Positions 34,164-42,779 are shown, numbered from the stretch's first letter. The stretch is DNA of 60,490 nt from Mesorhizobium loti (GCF_002858745.1 NZ_PJRO01000007.1:1-60490); one strand, 5' to 3'. Program-made: numbers and translations. Notes: generated from the sequence alone by a model not told the origin.

Positions 34164-34628
34164 TCAGTTCACCCGGTTCGGGCACAGCGCCTTGAACTGG
34201 CCGAGCGCGACGTCGTAACCCGATGCGCTGGAGCCATCCAGCGGCTCTTTCCCATCTGCCTCGACCAACAGGAATTCCGTGCTTGAGCCCGCGGCATCAT
34301 AATCCGGGTTCTTGCCCTGGAAGCGATAGCCTTGTCCGTAGAAGGTCTGGAACTCACCGGTCTCGCAATTGGCCGAGATTTCCGGCTGCAGCTCCGTCTT
34401 CATGGTCTCGGAGACGCATTTGCGCGTGACCTTCTGGACGTATTCGCGGCAGTAGGCCATGGCGTTCGCCTTGGTGAGTTTGGCGGTGATCCTGGCGTCA
34501 GCGGAGTCGATGTTCGACTTGTCGGTCACCGTCACCTCCTCGCCGGCGCGTGAGCCGTAGAAAATCGTTTCGGCGTGGGCGGCGGCACTCAGGGCGAGCA
34601 GCAGCCCGATCGTGGTGATAATACGCAT
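34164..34628 (-). CDS. Exported hypothetical protein
   Basis: 154 residues with signal peptide MRIITTIGLLLALSAAAHA. The mature part has a GSRAGEEVTVTDKSNIDSAD start and conserved-looking Cys in YCREYVQ, RKCVSE, NCETGE and ALCPN, suggesting two disulfides in the periplasm. No named domain. Upstream 34629-34829 has no gene I can support. Confidence 0.7.
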   Translation of the reverse strand: MRIITTIGLLLALSAAAHAETIFYGSRAGEEVTVTDKSNIDSADARITAKLTKANAMAYCREYVQKVTRKCVSETMKTELQPEISANCETGEFQTFYGQGYRFQGKNPDYDAAGSSTEFLLVEADGKEPLDGSSASGYDVALGQFKALCPNRVN

Positions 34629-34829
34629 CTGTATTCCTTTCCCGTCGCGCCTGATAACGCCGCGACGCCCCTTTCGCCCCCCTTTCCTGCAGACGTTGCC
34701 GTGCCCTCTCCCAGCTCGACCTGCCGCAATTCGTGTTCTCCTCCGCTGGGGCTTTTTTGGGGCACCCTGCCCGGCATCGCCGTGTGGCCCAAACGATTTG
34801 CCGAAGGCAGAAAACTGCGCCTTGTGCCT

Positions 34830-35201
34830 TTATTCGAAGATCACATAGGCCTTGCGGACTGTCTCGACGATGTTCCATTCGCCTTCCGTGTTGGCGGCGA
34901 AATAGATCGCGTCGCCGGCACGGAACGCGATCGGCTCGCCGCCGTCCGGGGTGAAGCTGCCCTCACCCGAGATGAAACAGCTGTACTCCGCTTGGTGAAC
35001 CTGGCGGCGGAAGCGGCCCGGCGTGCATTCCCAGAAACCGGTGGAGCCGACAGGTATATCCTGATCGGCTGCTGTCCTGACAAGAGCGGCCGGCTCGCTC
35101 GTCGGCATGCTTACCGCCACGGGCGGACCGAACGCGCTGTCGGCACGGATCAGAGTTGGGGACACGATGGGGTTCTCCAGTTTCAGAGAAGGTTCAGACA
35201 A
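34830..35201 (-). CDS. Cupin-domain protein (Cupin_3/DUF861 type)
   Basis: 123 residues. GFWECTPGRFRRQVHQAEYS, then CFISGEGSFTPDGGEPIAFRAGD and an ending VRKAYVIFE match the small single-domain cupins of the DUF861 group (related to EutQ and ureidoglycine aminohydrolase domains). The HxxE-like metal-site residues H69 and E71 are visible, so a metal-binding fold is likely; the reaction is not predictable. Confidence 0.85.
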   Translation of the reverse strand: MSEPSLKLENPIVSPTLIRADSAFGPPVAVSMPTSEPAALVRTAADQDIPVGSTGFWECTPGRFRRQVHQAEYSCFISGEGSFTPDGGEPIAFRAGDAIYFAANTEGEWNIVETVRKAYVIFE

Positions 35202-35223
35202 GCCGATAGAGCTTGCCTGAGTA

Positions 35224-35334
35224 TTACGCGATCACCAACACAATGGCGATCATACGCAAGCTGTTTCGTGCCCTGATCCAGTCGCCGAAGAATAGGCCAA
35301 GGATATCCAGCAGAACGCCAACAAGATCGACCAT
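35224..35334 (-). CDS. Possible very small membrane protein or gene remnant
   Basis: 36 codons from ATG 35334 to TAA 35224: MVDLVGVLLDILGLFFGDW, then IRARNSLRMIAIVLVIA. The frame stays open 25 codons further upstream (to about 35409) with sensible sequence but no start codon, so this may be the end of a damaged gene. Two hydrophobic stretches. No clear ribosome site. Confidence 0.3.
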   Translation of the reverse strand: MVDLVGVLLDILGLFFGDWIRARNSLRMIAIVLVIA

Positions 35335-35499
35335 GGAATAGATCTGGGTGTTGACCCGCTGATTTCCAACGGCCGGTTGAAGTCCTTTCGCGCAGGCGCC
35401 ATCTTGGAGAGATCAGGTTAAGTCCGAGGGGCAATTGGACGGGCCATAGAGATCATTTTCTCAAGCGATAGCTGCATTGCGCGTGCCTCATCCGGGTTC

Positions 35500-35988
35500 G
35501 TGCCAATAGTCATTGGCCTTTTGGTAATGCTCGGCATCTTCCACATGTTGACGCGCAGCCGGGATGTCGGAGCGGATGCCAAGGTCCAATCGGCCGGGGT
35601 CAAAATGGACAAGGCCGCCGCCTTGGCGTTGAACGGACTGGCGGGGCTCTTCATCCTGGTCTTCGCGGCCTCCATAGCACTCACGCAGACAAACAAATCC
35701 CTGGTGGTCGATGGACAGCGAATTGAAGTGAACGGATGCGCAAGTGCGCGCCCGTTCCTATCTGTGTTCGACAAGAGCCAGATGACGGCCGCGCATCGCA
35801 TAGAACGTGGTCGGCATGCGATCTACCATGTGCTTATCCTGAAGCAGAAAGGTCAGCGGACCGTCGATATTCGGCTTGGGGACAACGCGACAGACGAAAA
35901 GCTGACGCCGGTCTTCCCGAAGGCCATGCAAGACTATGCTGAGGCGTTGCGGCGCGAAGGCCGTCCCGTTGCATTCGACGTTCCCTAG
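35500..35988 (+). CDS. Membrane-anchored hypothetical protein
   Basis: 162 residues from GTG 35500; the frame is open upstream to 35422 without a better start. Two hydrophobic segments (PIVIGLLVMLGIFHML; ALNGLAGLFILVFAASIAL) are followed by a soluble domain of about 100 residues (VVDGQRIEVNGCASARP; HVLILKQKGQRTVDIRLGD). No family recognised. The start is uncertain and the gene may be 5' damaged. Confidence 0.5.
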   Translation: MPIVIGLLVMLGIFHMLTRSRDVGADAKVQSAGVKMDKAAALALNGLAGLFILVFAASIALTQTNKSLVVDGQRIEVNGCASARPFLSVFDKSQMTAAHRIERGRHAIYHVLILKQKGQRTVDIRLGDNATDEKLTPVFPKAMQDYAEALRREGRPVAFDVP

Positions 35989-36099
35989 CATGCCTATCCC
36001 CGAGCCTTCTTGCCGCTACGCTCGTGTACCGTCGCGATCCAGCTTTTGAGTACACGGCAAGGACGTTCAGGTCGTCAAAGCCAAGCAGCAAGTGGGTGC

Positions 36100-36312
36100 C
36101 TAATCCTTCGCCCGGTATGCCTCGGGAATGGTGTAGACCTCGTCGGCGCGGCCGTAGCCGCCGTCCGGTACTTCCTCGATCAGCACCATGGTGTGCGGGC
36201 GCGCGGCCTCGCTGAAATAGTCGACGAACAGGGTGGTGATGCGATGGACGATCTCTTTCTTCTGGGCTTTTGAGAGGGCTGCCTGCGGCACCTTAATGTT
36301 GGCGAAGGGCAT
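36100..36312 (-). CDS. Tautomerase (4-oxalocrotonate tautomerase family)
   Basis: 70 residues, starting MPFANIKVPQAALSKAQKKE: removal of Met exposes the catalytic N-terminal proline of 4-OT enzymes. The ATG 36312 has AAGGAG upstream. TLFVDYFSEAARPHTMVLIEEV fits the family. Such enzymes tautomerise enol-keto acids. Isolated from any aromatic pathway here. A long repeat element (36373-36883) lies upstream. Confidence 0.85.
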   Translation of the reverse strand: MPFANIKVPQAALSKAQKKEIVHRITTLFVDYFSEAARPHTMVLIEEVPDGGYGRADEVYTIPEAYRAKD

Positions 36313-36372
36313 GATGGGTTCTCCTTGGTAGATTTGAGCCGCGGCGGGCGGCGCGGGGTCGTCTTTGGTTAA

Positions 36373-36883
36373 ATGGCGGTTCGACCCCCACTCCATCTCG
36401 CCCTACGGTCTCGCCACCTCTCCCCCGCTCGACGGGGGAGGAAAGGGCGCCAGGCTGTCCACCGCTCATCATGTCTGTTCTGGTAGGACAGGGCGTAGGC
36501 AAGCATTCTTCCTCTCCCCGTCGAACGGCTACGGGACGCACACATCTTTTGGTGCGTCCTTCGAGGCTCGCCCGGTTGAGTTTGCGCCCTATTTTCCAAT
36601 GTGTTGCGGGCTCGCGCCTCAGGATGAGGACCGTTGTAAAGCTCGGCCCAAATTCAAAGACGTCTTCTCGTTTCGAAGCGGCGCGACCGTCCTCATCCTG
36701 AGGCGCGAGCCCGCACAACACTGGAAAGATGGCGAAACCCGAAGCGGTCGAGCCTCGAAGGACGCACCAAAAGCAGTCCACAAAAGATGTGTGCATCCCG
36801 TAGCGTCGAACGGGGGGAGAGGTGGTGAGCTCAGCGGCGGCGAAGCCGCCGTTGGCGAGACGGAGTGAGGGTCGACCCATTCC
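36373..36883. repeat. Nested long inverted-repeat element (family A copy 2 inside outer arms)
   Basis: The gap 36313-36905 has no gene. Innermost: GGTGCGTCCTTCGAGGCTCG (36551) against CGAGCCTCGAAGGACGCACC (36749-36768), plus TGCGGGCTCGCGCCTCAGGATGAGGAC-type arms. Extended stem: CCTCTCCCCGTCGAACGGCT (36511) against GTCGAACGGGGGGAGAGG at about 36805-36822. Outer: CGACCCCCACTCCATCTCGCC near 36382 against the reverse of GGCGAGACGGAGTGAGGGTCG near 36855-36876. Confidence 0.8.
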
Positions 36884-36905
36884 TCCTCGGGGGTAAAGAA
36901 CGCCC

Positions 36906-37640
36906 TCAGATGACGCCGCCATTGACGCGGATGACTTGGCCGTTGACCCAGCCGCTTTCGGGTGAAGCGAGGAAGGCGACGACGCGGGCGATATCTTCCG
37001 GCTGGCCGAGCCGCTTGAACGGGTTCATGGCTGATATGGCACGGACCTGATCCTCGCTCTTGCCCTGAAGGAAGAACCGCGTTTCGACCGGGCCGGGCGC
37101 CACTGCATTGACGGTGATGCCGCGCGGGCCGAGTTCCTTGGCCAGGACATGCGTCATGGCCTCCACCGCTGCCTTGGTGGCGGCATAGACGCCGTAGCCC
37201 GGCTGGTAGAGCCCGACGACGCTGGACGAGAAGGAAATGATGCGGCCGCCATCGCGCAGCCGCCGCGCCGCCTCGCGCATGCCGCGGAAGACGCCGCCGA
37301 GGTTGAGCGCGACCTGACTGTCGAAATCGGCATCCTCGACCTCGGCGAGCGCACCGAGCTTCATGGTGCCGGCGTTGTTGACGAGAACGTCGACGCCGCC
37401 GAATGCCTGTTCGGCAACATCGAACAGCGACGCGACGCCTGAAGCCTCGCCTATATCGGCCTGGACGGCGACGGCGCGGCCGCCTTCCCGCTCGATGGCG
37501 GCGACGACCTGTTCGGCCTCCTCGCGGCCACGCGCATAGTTGACGACAATGGCGAAACCATCGCGGGCAAGCTGTTGCGCCATGGCGGCGCCGATGCCCC
37601 TCGATGCGCCGGTGACGATGGCGACACGTTGCTCAAGCAT
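36906..37640 (-). CDS. Short-chain dehydrogenase/reductase
   Basis: 244 residues. TGASRGIG (10-17), NNAG, SFSSSVVGLY with the active Ser, YAATK catalytic pair and the PGPVETRFF loop are present: classical NAD(P)-dependent SDR of the 3-oxoacyl-reductase/glucose-dehydrogenase group. Arg/Asn residues after beta-2 (NYARGREEAE) favour NADP. Divergent from the LysR gene at 37766, with a dyad between them. Confidence 0.9.
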   Translation of the reverse strand: MLEQRVAIVTGASRGIGAAMAQQLARDGFAIVVNYARGREEAEQVVAAIEREGGRAVAVQADIGEASGVASLFDVAEQAFGGVDVLVNNAGTMKLGALAEVEDADFDSQVALNLGGVFRGMREAARRLRDGGRIISFSSSVVGLYQPGYGVYAATKAAVEAMTHVLAKELGPRGITVNAVAPGPVETRFFLQGKSEDQVRAISAMNPFKRLGQPEDIARVVAFLASPESGWVNGQVIRVNGGVI

Positions 37641-37714
37641 GATCCGATCTCCTGTTGTGGCACGGAGATAGCGATCAGAACGTTCGGGATAATCACCCTA
37701 CTCCCGCCATCACT

Positions 37715-37746
37715 ATTCGGTTATCCTGAACAATCTCGAACCGAAT
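37715..37746. promoter_or_regulatory. Inverted repeat ATTCGGTT / AACCGAAT, candidate LysR operator
   Basis: Perfect 8-base arms at 37715-37722 and 37739-37746, sixteen bases apart, in the gap between divergent SDR and LysR genes. A related half-site (TTCGGGATAATC) lies at 37683. Position and symmetry fit a LysR binding site. Confidence 0.5.
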
Positions 37747-37765
37747 AACGAGGTCACGACGCTGA

Positions 37766-38659
37766 ATGGATCGCCTCGAGCAGATGCGCCTGTTCGTGCA
37801 GGTGGTGGAACGGCGCAGCTTCACGGCGGCCGCGGCCGACCTTGCCATGCCGCGCTCTACCGCCACGGAAGCGCTGAAGAGCCTGGAGGCCAATCTCGGC
37901 GCGCGCCTGCTGGAGCGGACGACGCGGCATGTGGCGCCGACGCCGGACGGCGAGGATTATTACCGGCGCTGCCTGGACATCATCGCCCAGCTCGACGAAG
38001 CCGAAAGCGAGCTGCGCGGCGGCCAGCCGCGCGGCCAGTTGCGGGTGGACGCGCCGGGCCTTTTGACCCACACGTTCCTGCTGCCGCGCTTGGCCGAATT
38101 CCTGGCGCGCTATCCGCTGATCGACCTGCATCTTGGGCAAGGCGACCGGCTGGTCGACCTGGTGCGGGAAGGCATCCATTGCGCGATCCGCGCCGGCGAG
38201 CCGGCGAGCAGCGGCATGATCCTGCGGCGGCTGGGCACGATCGAGGAGATCACGGCGGCGAGCCCGGCCTATCTGGCGCGGCACGGCACGCCGCAAAACC
38301 CGGACGATCTCGACGGGCACCGGATGGCGGGCTTCGTGTCGTCACGCACCGGCGAGGTGATGCCGCTGGAGTTCACGGTCGACGGCGGCGTGCGCAAGAT
38401 CGTGCTGCCGAGCCGCGTGACCAGCAACAATTCCGACACGGCGGCCGGCCTGGCGCGGCTGGGCCTCGGGCTGATCCAGGCGCCGCGCTATCGTTTCACG
38501 CAGGACCTGACCAGCGGCGCGCTGGTGGAAATCCTGGCGGCCACGCCACCGCCACCGACGCCGCTGTCGGCGCTCTATCCGCAGAACCGCCAGGTCGCGC
38601 CACGCCTGCGCGTGTTCCTGGACTGGGTGGCGGAGGTGTTCCGGCAGGCGAAGCTTTAG
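37766..38659 (+). CDS. LysR-family transcriptional regulator
   Basis: 297 residues. MDRLEQMRLFVQVVERRSFT, then AAAADLAMPRSTATEALKSLE is the HTH of the CrgA/DmlR-like group; the effector domain follows (IRAGEPASSGMILRRLG; LGLGLIQAPRY). Divergent from the SDR at 36906, its likely target. Proline-rich loop near the C-terminus (ATPPPPTPLS). Confidence 0.92.
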   Translation: MDRLEQMRLFVQVVERRSFTAAAADLAMPRSTATEALKSLEANLGARLLERTTRHVAPTPDGEDYYRRCLDIIAQLDEAESELRGGQPRGQLRVDAPGLLTHTFLLPRLAEFLARYPLIDLHLGQGDRLVDLVREGIHCAIRAGEPASSGMILRRLGTIEEITAASPAYLARHGTPQNPDDLDGHRMAGFVSSRTGEVMPLEFTVDGGVRKIVLPSRVTSNNSDTAAGLARLGLGLIQAPRYRFTQDLTSGALVEILAATPPPPTPLSALYPQNRQVAPRLRVFLDWVAEVFRQAKL

Positions 38660-38717
38660 ACCGTTGATGCGGTAAGCCGGCAATATCGCCGTGGGTGCTT
38701 CCCAAAGACTCTCGAGA

Positions 38718-38969
38718 TCAACGCGGGGGCCAGGGATCGTAGTTTCTTTTGTCGATCAGGTCGTAGGTGACGATGCCACGCTGCCGGGACCATTGCGAAG
38801 CCGTGGTTTCCGCCTCGGCCATGGCAGCTTCGGTGCGGTCCAGGTTGCGGGCAACAATCCAGCCCGAGCCCTCTGTCTCCTGTCCGGAAGCGTCGAAGAC
38901 AGTGACCTTGTAAAGCATCTGCTCACCGGCGCGCAGGATCTCAAGTTCAAGAGACAGGGATTCGGCCAC
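38718..38969 (-). CDS. Small hypothetical protein
   Basis: 83 residues from GTG 38967-38969 with a GGGGGAA site upstream. It reads as a compact alpha/beta protein (LELEILRAGEQMLYKVTVFDASG; TASQWSRQRGIVTYDLID). No domain recognised and no signal peptide. Confidence 0.5.
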   Translation of the reverse strand: MAESLSLELEILRAGEQMLYKVTVFDASGQETEGSGWIVARNLDRTEAAMAEAETTASQWSRQRGIVTYDLIDKRNYDPWPPR

Positions 38970-39124
38970 TCGTTCCCCCGAAGCTGTAACGCGATGCGCA
39001 AGAACAAATAGTTCAATTCACCAACGCAGTCGCGAGGATTCCCGATGCGACAGGCCATAGTTGCGCGCGGTCAAAAATTCACCGGATTGTCGGCCGCAAA
39101 TCCCGTCCGGATTGGAGGATGCGC

Positions 39125-40132
39125 ATGCGATTTCCCGGCTGGATGTTCACTTTTGTCGTTGTGCTGTTCACGCATGGCGTGGCCACAGCAGACCCATGGC
39201 CAACCGCCGACCCGAAGACCAGCGGCTGGTCCATGCAAGAACTTCAGGCCGTGGAAGGGGTTTCCAAGGCGCTGAAGCCGGCGGCGTTCCTGATCGTGCA
39301 GGACGGCAAGCAGATCGCGAGCTGGGGTGACGTGACCGCGAAGACCAATGTGGCCTCGGTGCGCAAGAGCCTGCTCAGCGCGCTTTACGGCATCGCGGTT
39401 TCGCAAGGGCGCATCGACCTGTCGAAAAGCCTGGCCAGCCTCGGCATCGACGACAAGGCGCCCGGCCTGACGGACCTTGAGAAGACAGCGACGGTGCGCG
39501 ACCTTCTGACGGCACGCTCGGGCATCTACCACCCGGCCGCGCATGAAACCAGGGACATCAAGCGCAAACGCCCGGAGCGCGGCAGCCATGCGCCGGGCTC
39601 CTTCTGGTTCTACAATAACTGGGATTTCAACGCGCTGGGCACGATCTACCGCAAGCTGACCGGCGAGGACATTTTCCTGAGCTTCGAGACACGGATCGCC
39701 CGGCCGATCGGGATGGAAGACTATGTGCCGGGCGACGGCCGCTATGCGACCGAGGCGGCCTCCGAGCATCCGGCCTATCCATTCCGCCTCAGCGCGCGTG
39801 ACGCCGCCCGCTTCGGCCAGCTCTACCTCAACGGCGGCGCATGGGCCGGCAAGCAGATCGTGCCAGCGGCCTGGGTGAAAGACTCCACAACGCCTTACTC
39901 GTGGACGAAGCGCGGGCGACAGGGCTACGGCTATATGTGGTGGGTGCTGCCGCCCGAGGAATGGGGGCCGGGCGCAGCCTATGCCGCCGGCTTCGGCGGG
40001 CAGGTGATTGCCTATGTGCCGGCCAGGAAGCTGGTGGTGGTGCAGATGGTGGACCTGAAGCAGACACCGAAAGGCATCAAGACCAGCGATTTCATCAAGC
40101 TGCTGAAGCAGATCGCGGCAGCGGCGCCGTAG
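39125..40132 (+). CDS. Exported serine hydrolase, class C beta-lactamase fold
   Basis: 335 residues; ATG 39125 is chosen because GGAGG at 39114-39118 lies six bases before it, whereas the ATG at 39119 touches the site. Signal peptide FPGWMFTFVVVLFTHGVATA. SVRK (nucleophile Ser, general-base Lys at 78-81), FYNNW (YxN motif) and a late AAGFGGQ in place of the KTG box give the penicillin-binding/beta-lactamase fold of peptidases and esterases of this class. The missing Lys/His in the third motif argues against real beta-lactamase activity. Upstream neighbour is unrelated. Confidence 0.88.
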   Translation: MRFPGWMFTFVVVLFTHGVATADPWPTADPKTSGWSMQELQAVEGVSKALKPAAFLIVQDGKQIASWGDVTAKTNVASVRKSLLSALYGIAVSQGRIDLSKSLASLGIDDKAPGLTDLEKTATVRDLLTARSGIYHPAAHETRDIKRKRPERGSHAPGSFWFYNNWDFNALGTIYRKLTGEDIFLSFETRIARPIGMEDYVPGDGRYATEAASEHPAYPFRLSARDAARFGQLYLNGGAWAGKQIVPAAWVKDSTTPYSWTKRGRQGYGYMWWVLPPEEWGPGAAYAAGFGGQVIAYVPARKLVVVQMVDLKQTPKGIKTSDFIKLLKQIAAAAP

Positions 40133-40160
40133 TCAACCTCCTCCTCTCATCCAGGGCCTG

Positions 40161-40220
40161 GTTCCGGAAGGGATCCCCGACCAGTTCGCTTCGCTCCCTG
40201 CGAGGTCGAGGATGACGGGC
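40161..40220. repeat. Dispersed repeat family B, copy 2
   Basis: GTTCCGGAAGGGATCCCCGA, then CGCTTCGCTCCCTGCGAGG and TCGAGGATGACGG, between the serine hydrolase and the PRC-barrel gene. Same unit as at 33981 and in the prophage. Confidence 0.75.
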
Positions 40221-40292
40221 TTCTTTTGCTGCCGACGCTCATTGAACGCCACGATCACCAGCTGGATCGATAGGCTGTAGAACGCAGCCACA

Positions 40293-40619
40293 TCACGATG
40301 CCGGCCAGGGCGCGCCGCCATCGGGCTCGCGATGTTCGGGCATCTGTTTCAGCTGGTCCTCGGTGAAGGCGGTGACGGCGTGAACCTCGCCGTCTTCATC
40401 GCGCATGAAGTCGAGCTGGCTGGCGCGCAGCGCCACCGGCTTGGTGCCGATGCCGAGGAAGCCGCCGACATCGACGATGATCTCGCTTTCGCGGCCGGCA
40501 CCGTGGACATGGGCGATGGAGCCGAGATTGTCGTCATTGGGGCCATAGACAGTGGCCCCCGCCAAGGTGGCGGAGTTGAGTTCGGCTGCGGTGAGACGGA
40601 CGTGGTTGGTGTGGTCCAT
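40293..40619 (-). CDS. PRC-barrel domain protein
   Basis: 108 residues; ATG 40617-40619 with AGGAG upstream. VRLTAAELNSATLAGATVYG, then HVHGAGRESEIIVDVGGFLG and KPVALRASQLDF are typical of stand-alone PRC-barrel proteins, small beta-barrels found in photosynthetic reaction centres, RimM and many stress-related alphaproteobacterial proteins. Partner unknown. Confidence 0.85.
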   Translation of the reverse strand: MDHTNHVRLTAAELNSATLAGATVYGPNDDNLGSIAHVHGAGRESEIIVDVGGFLGIGTKPVALRASQLDFMRDEDGEVHAVTAFTEDQLKQMPEHREPDGGAPWPAS

Positions 40620-40706
40620 GGTTGTCTCCTGTGCTTGAGGCATGGACAACCCCAACCGTTCAACAGACGGCCCGTTCCGAAAAATGTGCCGGCGGCGCGG
40701 GATAGC

Positions 40707-40937
40707 TCAGGACTTCGCCCTGACGGCCCGCCACAGGCCGAACAGGAAGATCGCCGCGCCGATGACGAAGGTGGGCACGAAAAGCTGCAAGGCCTCCCCA
40801 TCGTGCCATTTCAGCGAAAAGCCGGTGCAGCCGGTCGGGCTCATGCCGCAGGCGAAGGCATTGAGCAGGTACCAGCCGGCGAAGGTGGCGCCGAAGATGA
40901 CCGCGCCGATGACCATGAGGATGATTGCGGATTTCAT
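40707..40937 (-). CDS. Small two-helix membrane protein
   Basis: 76 residues with two hydrophobic helices (AIILMVIGAVIFGATFAGWYLL; FVPTFVIGAAIFLFGLW) and a short loop containing two Cys (AFACGMSPTGCTG). Ends in a basic tail. No family recognised. Follows the PRC-barrel gene on the same strand after 87 bases. Confidence 0.6.
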   Translation of the reverse strand: MKSAIILMVIGAVIFGATFAGWYLLNAFACGMSPTGCTGFSLKWHDGEALQLFVPTFVIGAAIFLFGLWRAVRAKS

Positions 40938-41004
40938 GCCCGCTGATAGCGGTGGGTAAGGTGCGGGGCAATGCGGGTGGGCGGGTGGGATAAATCTTCA
41001 ACCA

Positions 41005-41180
41005 TCGGCGCCGCCCTCATCGTCCTGCCGGGCACTTCTCCCCGTGAACGGGGAGAAGGAGGCCTCCCGCAACGGCGGCGCCTATCCTGCGGCGGTAATT
41101 GGCGAAAGCCTTGTCGAGAGCGTCCCTCGCCCCGTTTACGGGGAGAGGATGCCGGCAGGCAGGTGAGGGGCGGCGCCGAC
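41005..41180. repeat. Inverted-repeat element with two internal palindromes (family C)
   Basis: TCGGCGCCGCCCTCATC (41005) faces GTGAGGGGCGGCGCCGAC (41163-41180). Inside, CTTCTCCCCGT-GA-ACGGGGAGAAG (41035-41058) is a perfect palindrome and CCTCGCCCCGT / ACGGGGAGAGG (41125-41148) a near-perfect one. The 306-base gap 40938-41243 contains this element and no gene. Confidence 0.75.
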
Positions 41181-41243
41181 ATTGATGTTGACGGCGCCAA
41201 TGGCGGTGGTTTCTAGTCGCGGCAACTCACAGCGAGGTGGCGT

Positions 41244-42218
41244 GTGGAAAAGATCATCCTGGACTGCGACCCCGGGCACGACGACGCCATCGCCATCCTT
41301 TTGGCGGCAGGCAATCCAAACATCGACCTGCTCGGCATCACCACCGTGTCGGGCAACCACAATGTCGAAAACACCACGCGCAACGCGCTTTCCGTGTGCA
41401 CCGCCTATGGCATCAAGGTGCCGGTGGCGAAGGGATCGCCCGGCCCGATGCTGAGCGAGCAGGTGCTGGCGATCGAGATCCATGGTGAGACCGGGCTGGA
41501 CGGGCCGGTGCTGCCGCCGGCCTCGTTCGAGCTCGACAGGCGACATGGCGTGGATTTCATCATCGACACGGTGATGGCGCATGAGCCCAAAACGGTGACG
41601 CTGGTGCCGGTCGGCCCCTACACCAATATCGGGCTCGCCGCCCGCAAGGAGCCGCGCATCATCGAACGGGTGAAGCGCGTGGTGGCGATGGGCGGCAGCT
41701 ATACGCGCGGCAACATCACGCCCGCGGCCGAGTTCAACATCTATGGCGATCCGGAAGCCGCCGACGTGGTGTTCCGCGCCAACTGGGACGTGACCATGGT
41801 GGGGCTGGACCTGACCCACCAGGCGCTGGCGACGCCTGAGCTGCAGGACAGGGTGCGCGCCGTCGGCGGGCCGATCAGCCAGTTCATCCTCGACATCTGG
41901 GAATTCATCGCGACGACGCATGGCGGCCTGCTGCAGATCGACTATCCCGCCGTGCATGACGCCTGCTGCGTGGCGGCCATGATCGACCCGACCGTGTTCA
42001 CCACCGAGAAAGCCGATATCCGCGTCGAGATCGCCGGCCGGTGGACCAAGGGCATGACCGTGTGCAACTTCGAGAAAATGGGCGGCATGCACCATTTCGG
42101 CGGCACGGCCAGCGAGCAGGTGAACTTCCGCCACAGCGTGGCGATGCAGCTCGACCACACCAAATTCTGCAACCTGATCGTCGACGCACTGGAGCGGCTG
42201 ACGGCGCGGAAGGCGTGA
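41244..42218 (+). CDS. Nucleoside hydrolase (IunH/RihA family)
   Basis: 324 residues from GTG 41244. DCDPGHDDA (7-15) is the calcium-binding Asp cluster of ribonucleoside hydrolases; GITTVSGNHNVENTTRNAL, NIGLAARKEP and a late DACCVAAMIDP stretch (metal-ligand Asp and loop) complete the fold. It splits nucleosides into ribose and base in the cytoplasm. It is 15 kb from the base/nucleoside importer locus (18.5-26 kb) and on the same strand; a functional link is plausible but not shown by linkage. Confidence 0.9.
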   Translation: MEKIILDCDPGHDDAIAILLAAGNPNIDLLGITTVSGNHNVENTTRNALSVCTAYGIKVPVAKGSPGPMLSEQVLAIEIHGETGLDGPVLPPASFELDRRHGVDFIIDTVMAHEPKTVTLVPVGPYTNIGLAARKEPRIIERVKRVVAMGGSYTRGNITPAAEFNIYGDPEAADVVFRANWDVTMVGLDLTHQALATPELQDRVRAVGGPISQFILDIWEFIATTHGGLLQIDYPAVHDACCVAAMIDPTVFTTEKADIRVEIAGRWTKGMTVCNFEKMGGMHHFGGTASEQVNFRHSVAMQLDHTKFCNLIVDALERLTARKA

Positions 42219-42228
42219 GCGGCCGAGT

Positions 42229-42663
42229 TCAGAGTTCCTGGGCCAGTCCGATAAGCAGCCCTTCGGGGCCGCGGATGTAGCAGAGCCGGTAGACGTCCTG
42301 GTAGTCGACGACCTCGCCTTCGAGCTGGGCGCCGTGTTTGCGCAGTCTTTCCAGAGTGTCGTTGATGTCGTCGACGGTGAACATGACGCGGAGATAGCCG
42401 AGCGCGTTGACCGGGGCGGTGCGGTGATCGGCGATGACGGCCGGCCGGATGAAGCGGGAGAGCTCGAGCCGGCTGTGGCCATCCGGCGTGCGCATCATGG
42501 CGATCTCGACATGCTGTTCGCCCAGCCCGGTGACACGCCCGGCCCATTCGCCCTCGATCGTTGCCTGCCCTTCGAGCTCAAGGCCGAGCTCGCGAAAGAA
42601 GTCGACAGCCGCCGTCAGGTCTTCGACGACGATGCCGACATTGTCCATCCGCTTGAGCGCCAT
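42229..42663 (-). CDS. VOC-superfamily protein (glyoxalase-like)
   Basis: 144 residues from ATG 42663, which has CTGGAGG upstream. Two beta-alpha-beta units: MDNVGIVVEDLTAAVDFFRELG, and LRVMFTVDDINDTLERLRKHG. Ends YIRGPEGLLIGLAQEL. Candidate metal ligands are present (VEIAMM; the late Glu). Members include glyoxalases, dioxygenases and resistance proteins; no substrate can be named. The longer frame to 42783 is not used. Confidence 0.85.
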   Translation of the reverse strand: MALKRMDNVGIVVEDLTAAVDFFRELGLELEGQATIEGEWAGRVTGLGEQHVEIAMMRTPDGHSRLELSRFIRPAVIADHRTAPVNALGYLRVMFTVDDINDTLERLRKHGAQLEGEVVDYQDVYRLCYIRGPEGLLIGLAQEL

Positions 42664-42779
42664 GTTCCAGCCTCCAGGGTTTTCTCGGGAGTACAGACGA
42701 TAAGACCGCCTGCCGATGGTCAAGAGCGCAGGCACCTTTTCGTCGTCACGAAATGCGCCGGCGTGTTCGTGAAGGCCGC

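Noticed and set aside
39125..40132. Beta-lactamase resistance gene
   Set aside because: Has SxxK and YxN but GFGGQ in place of the KTG box; family mostly consists of peptidases and esterases, so resistance is not claimed.
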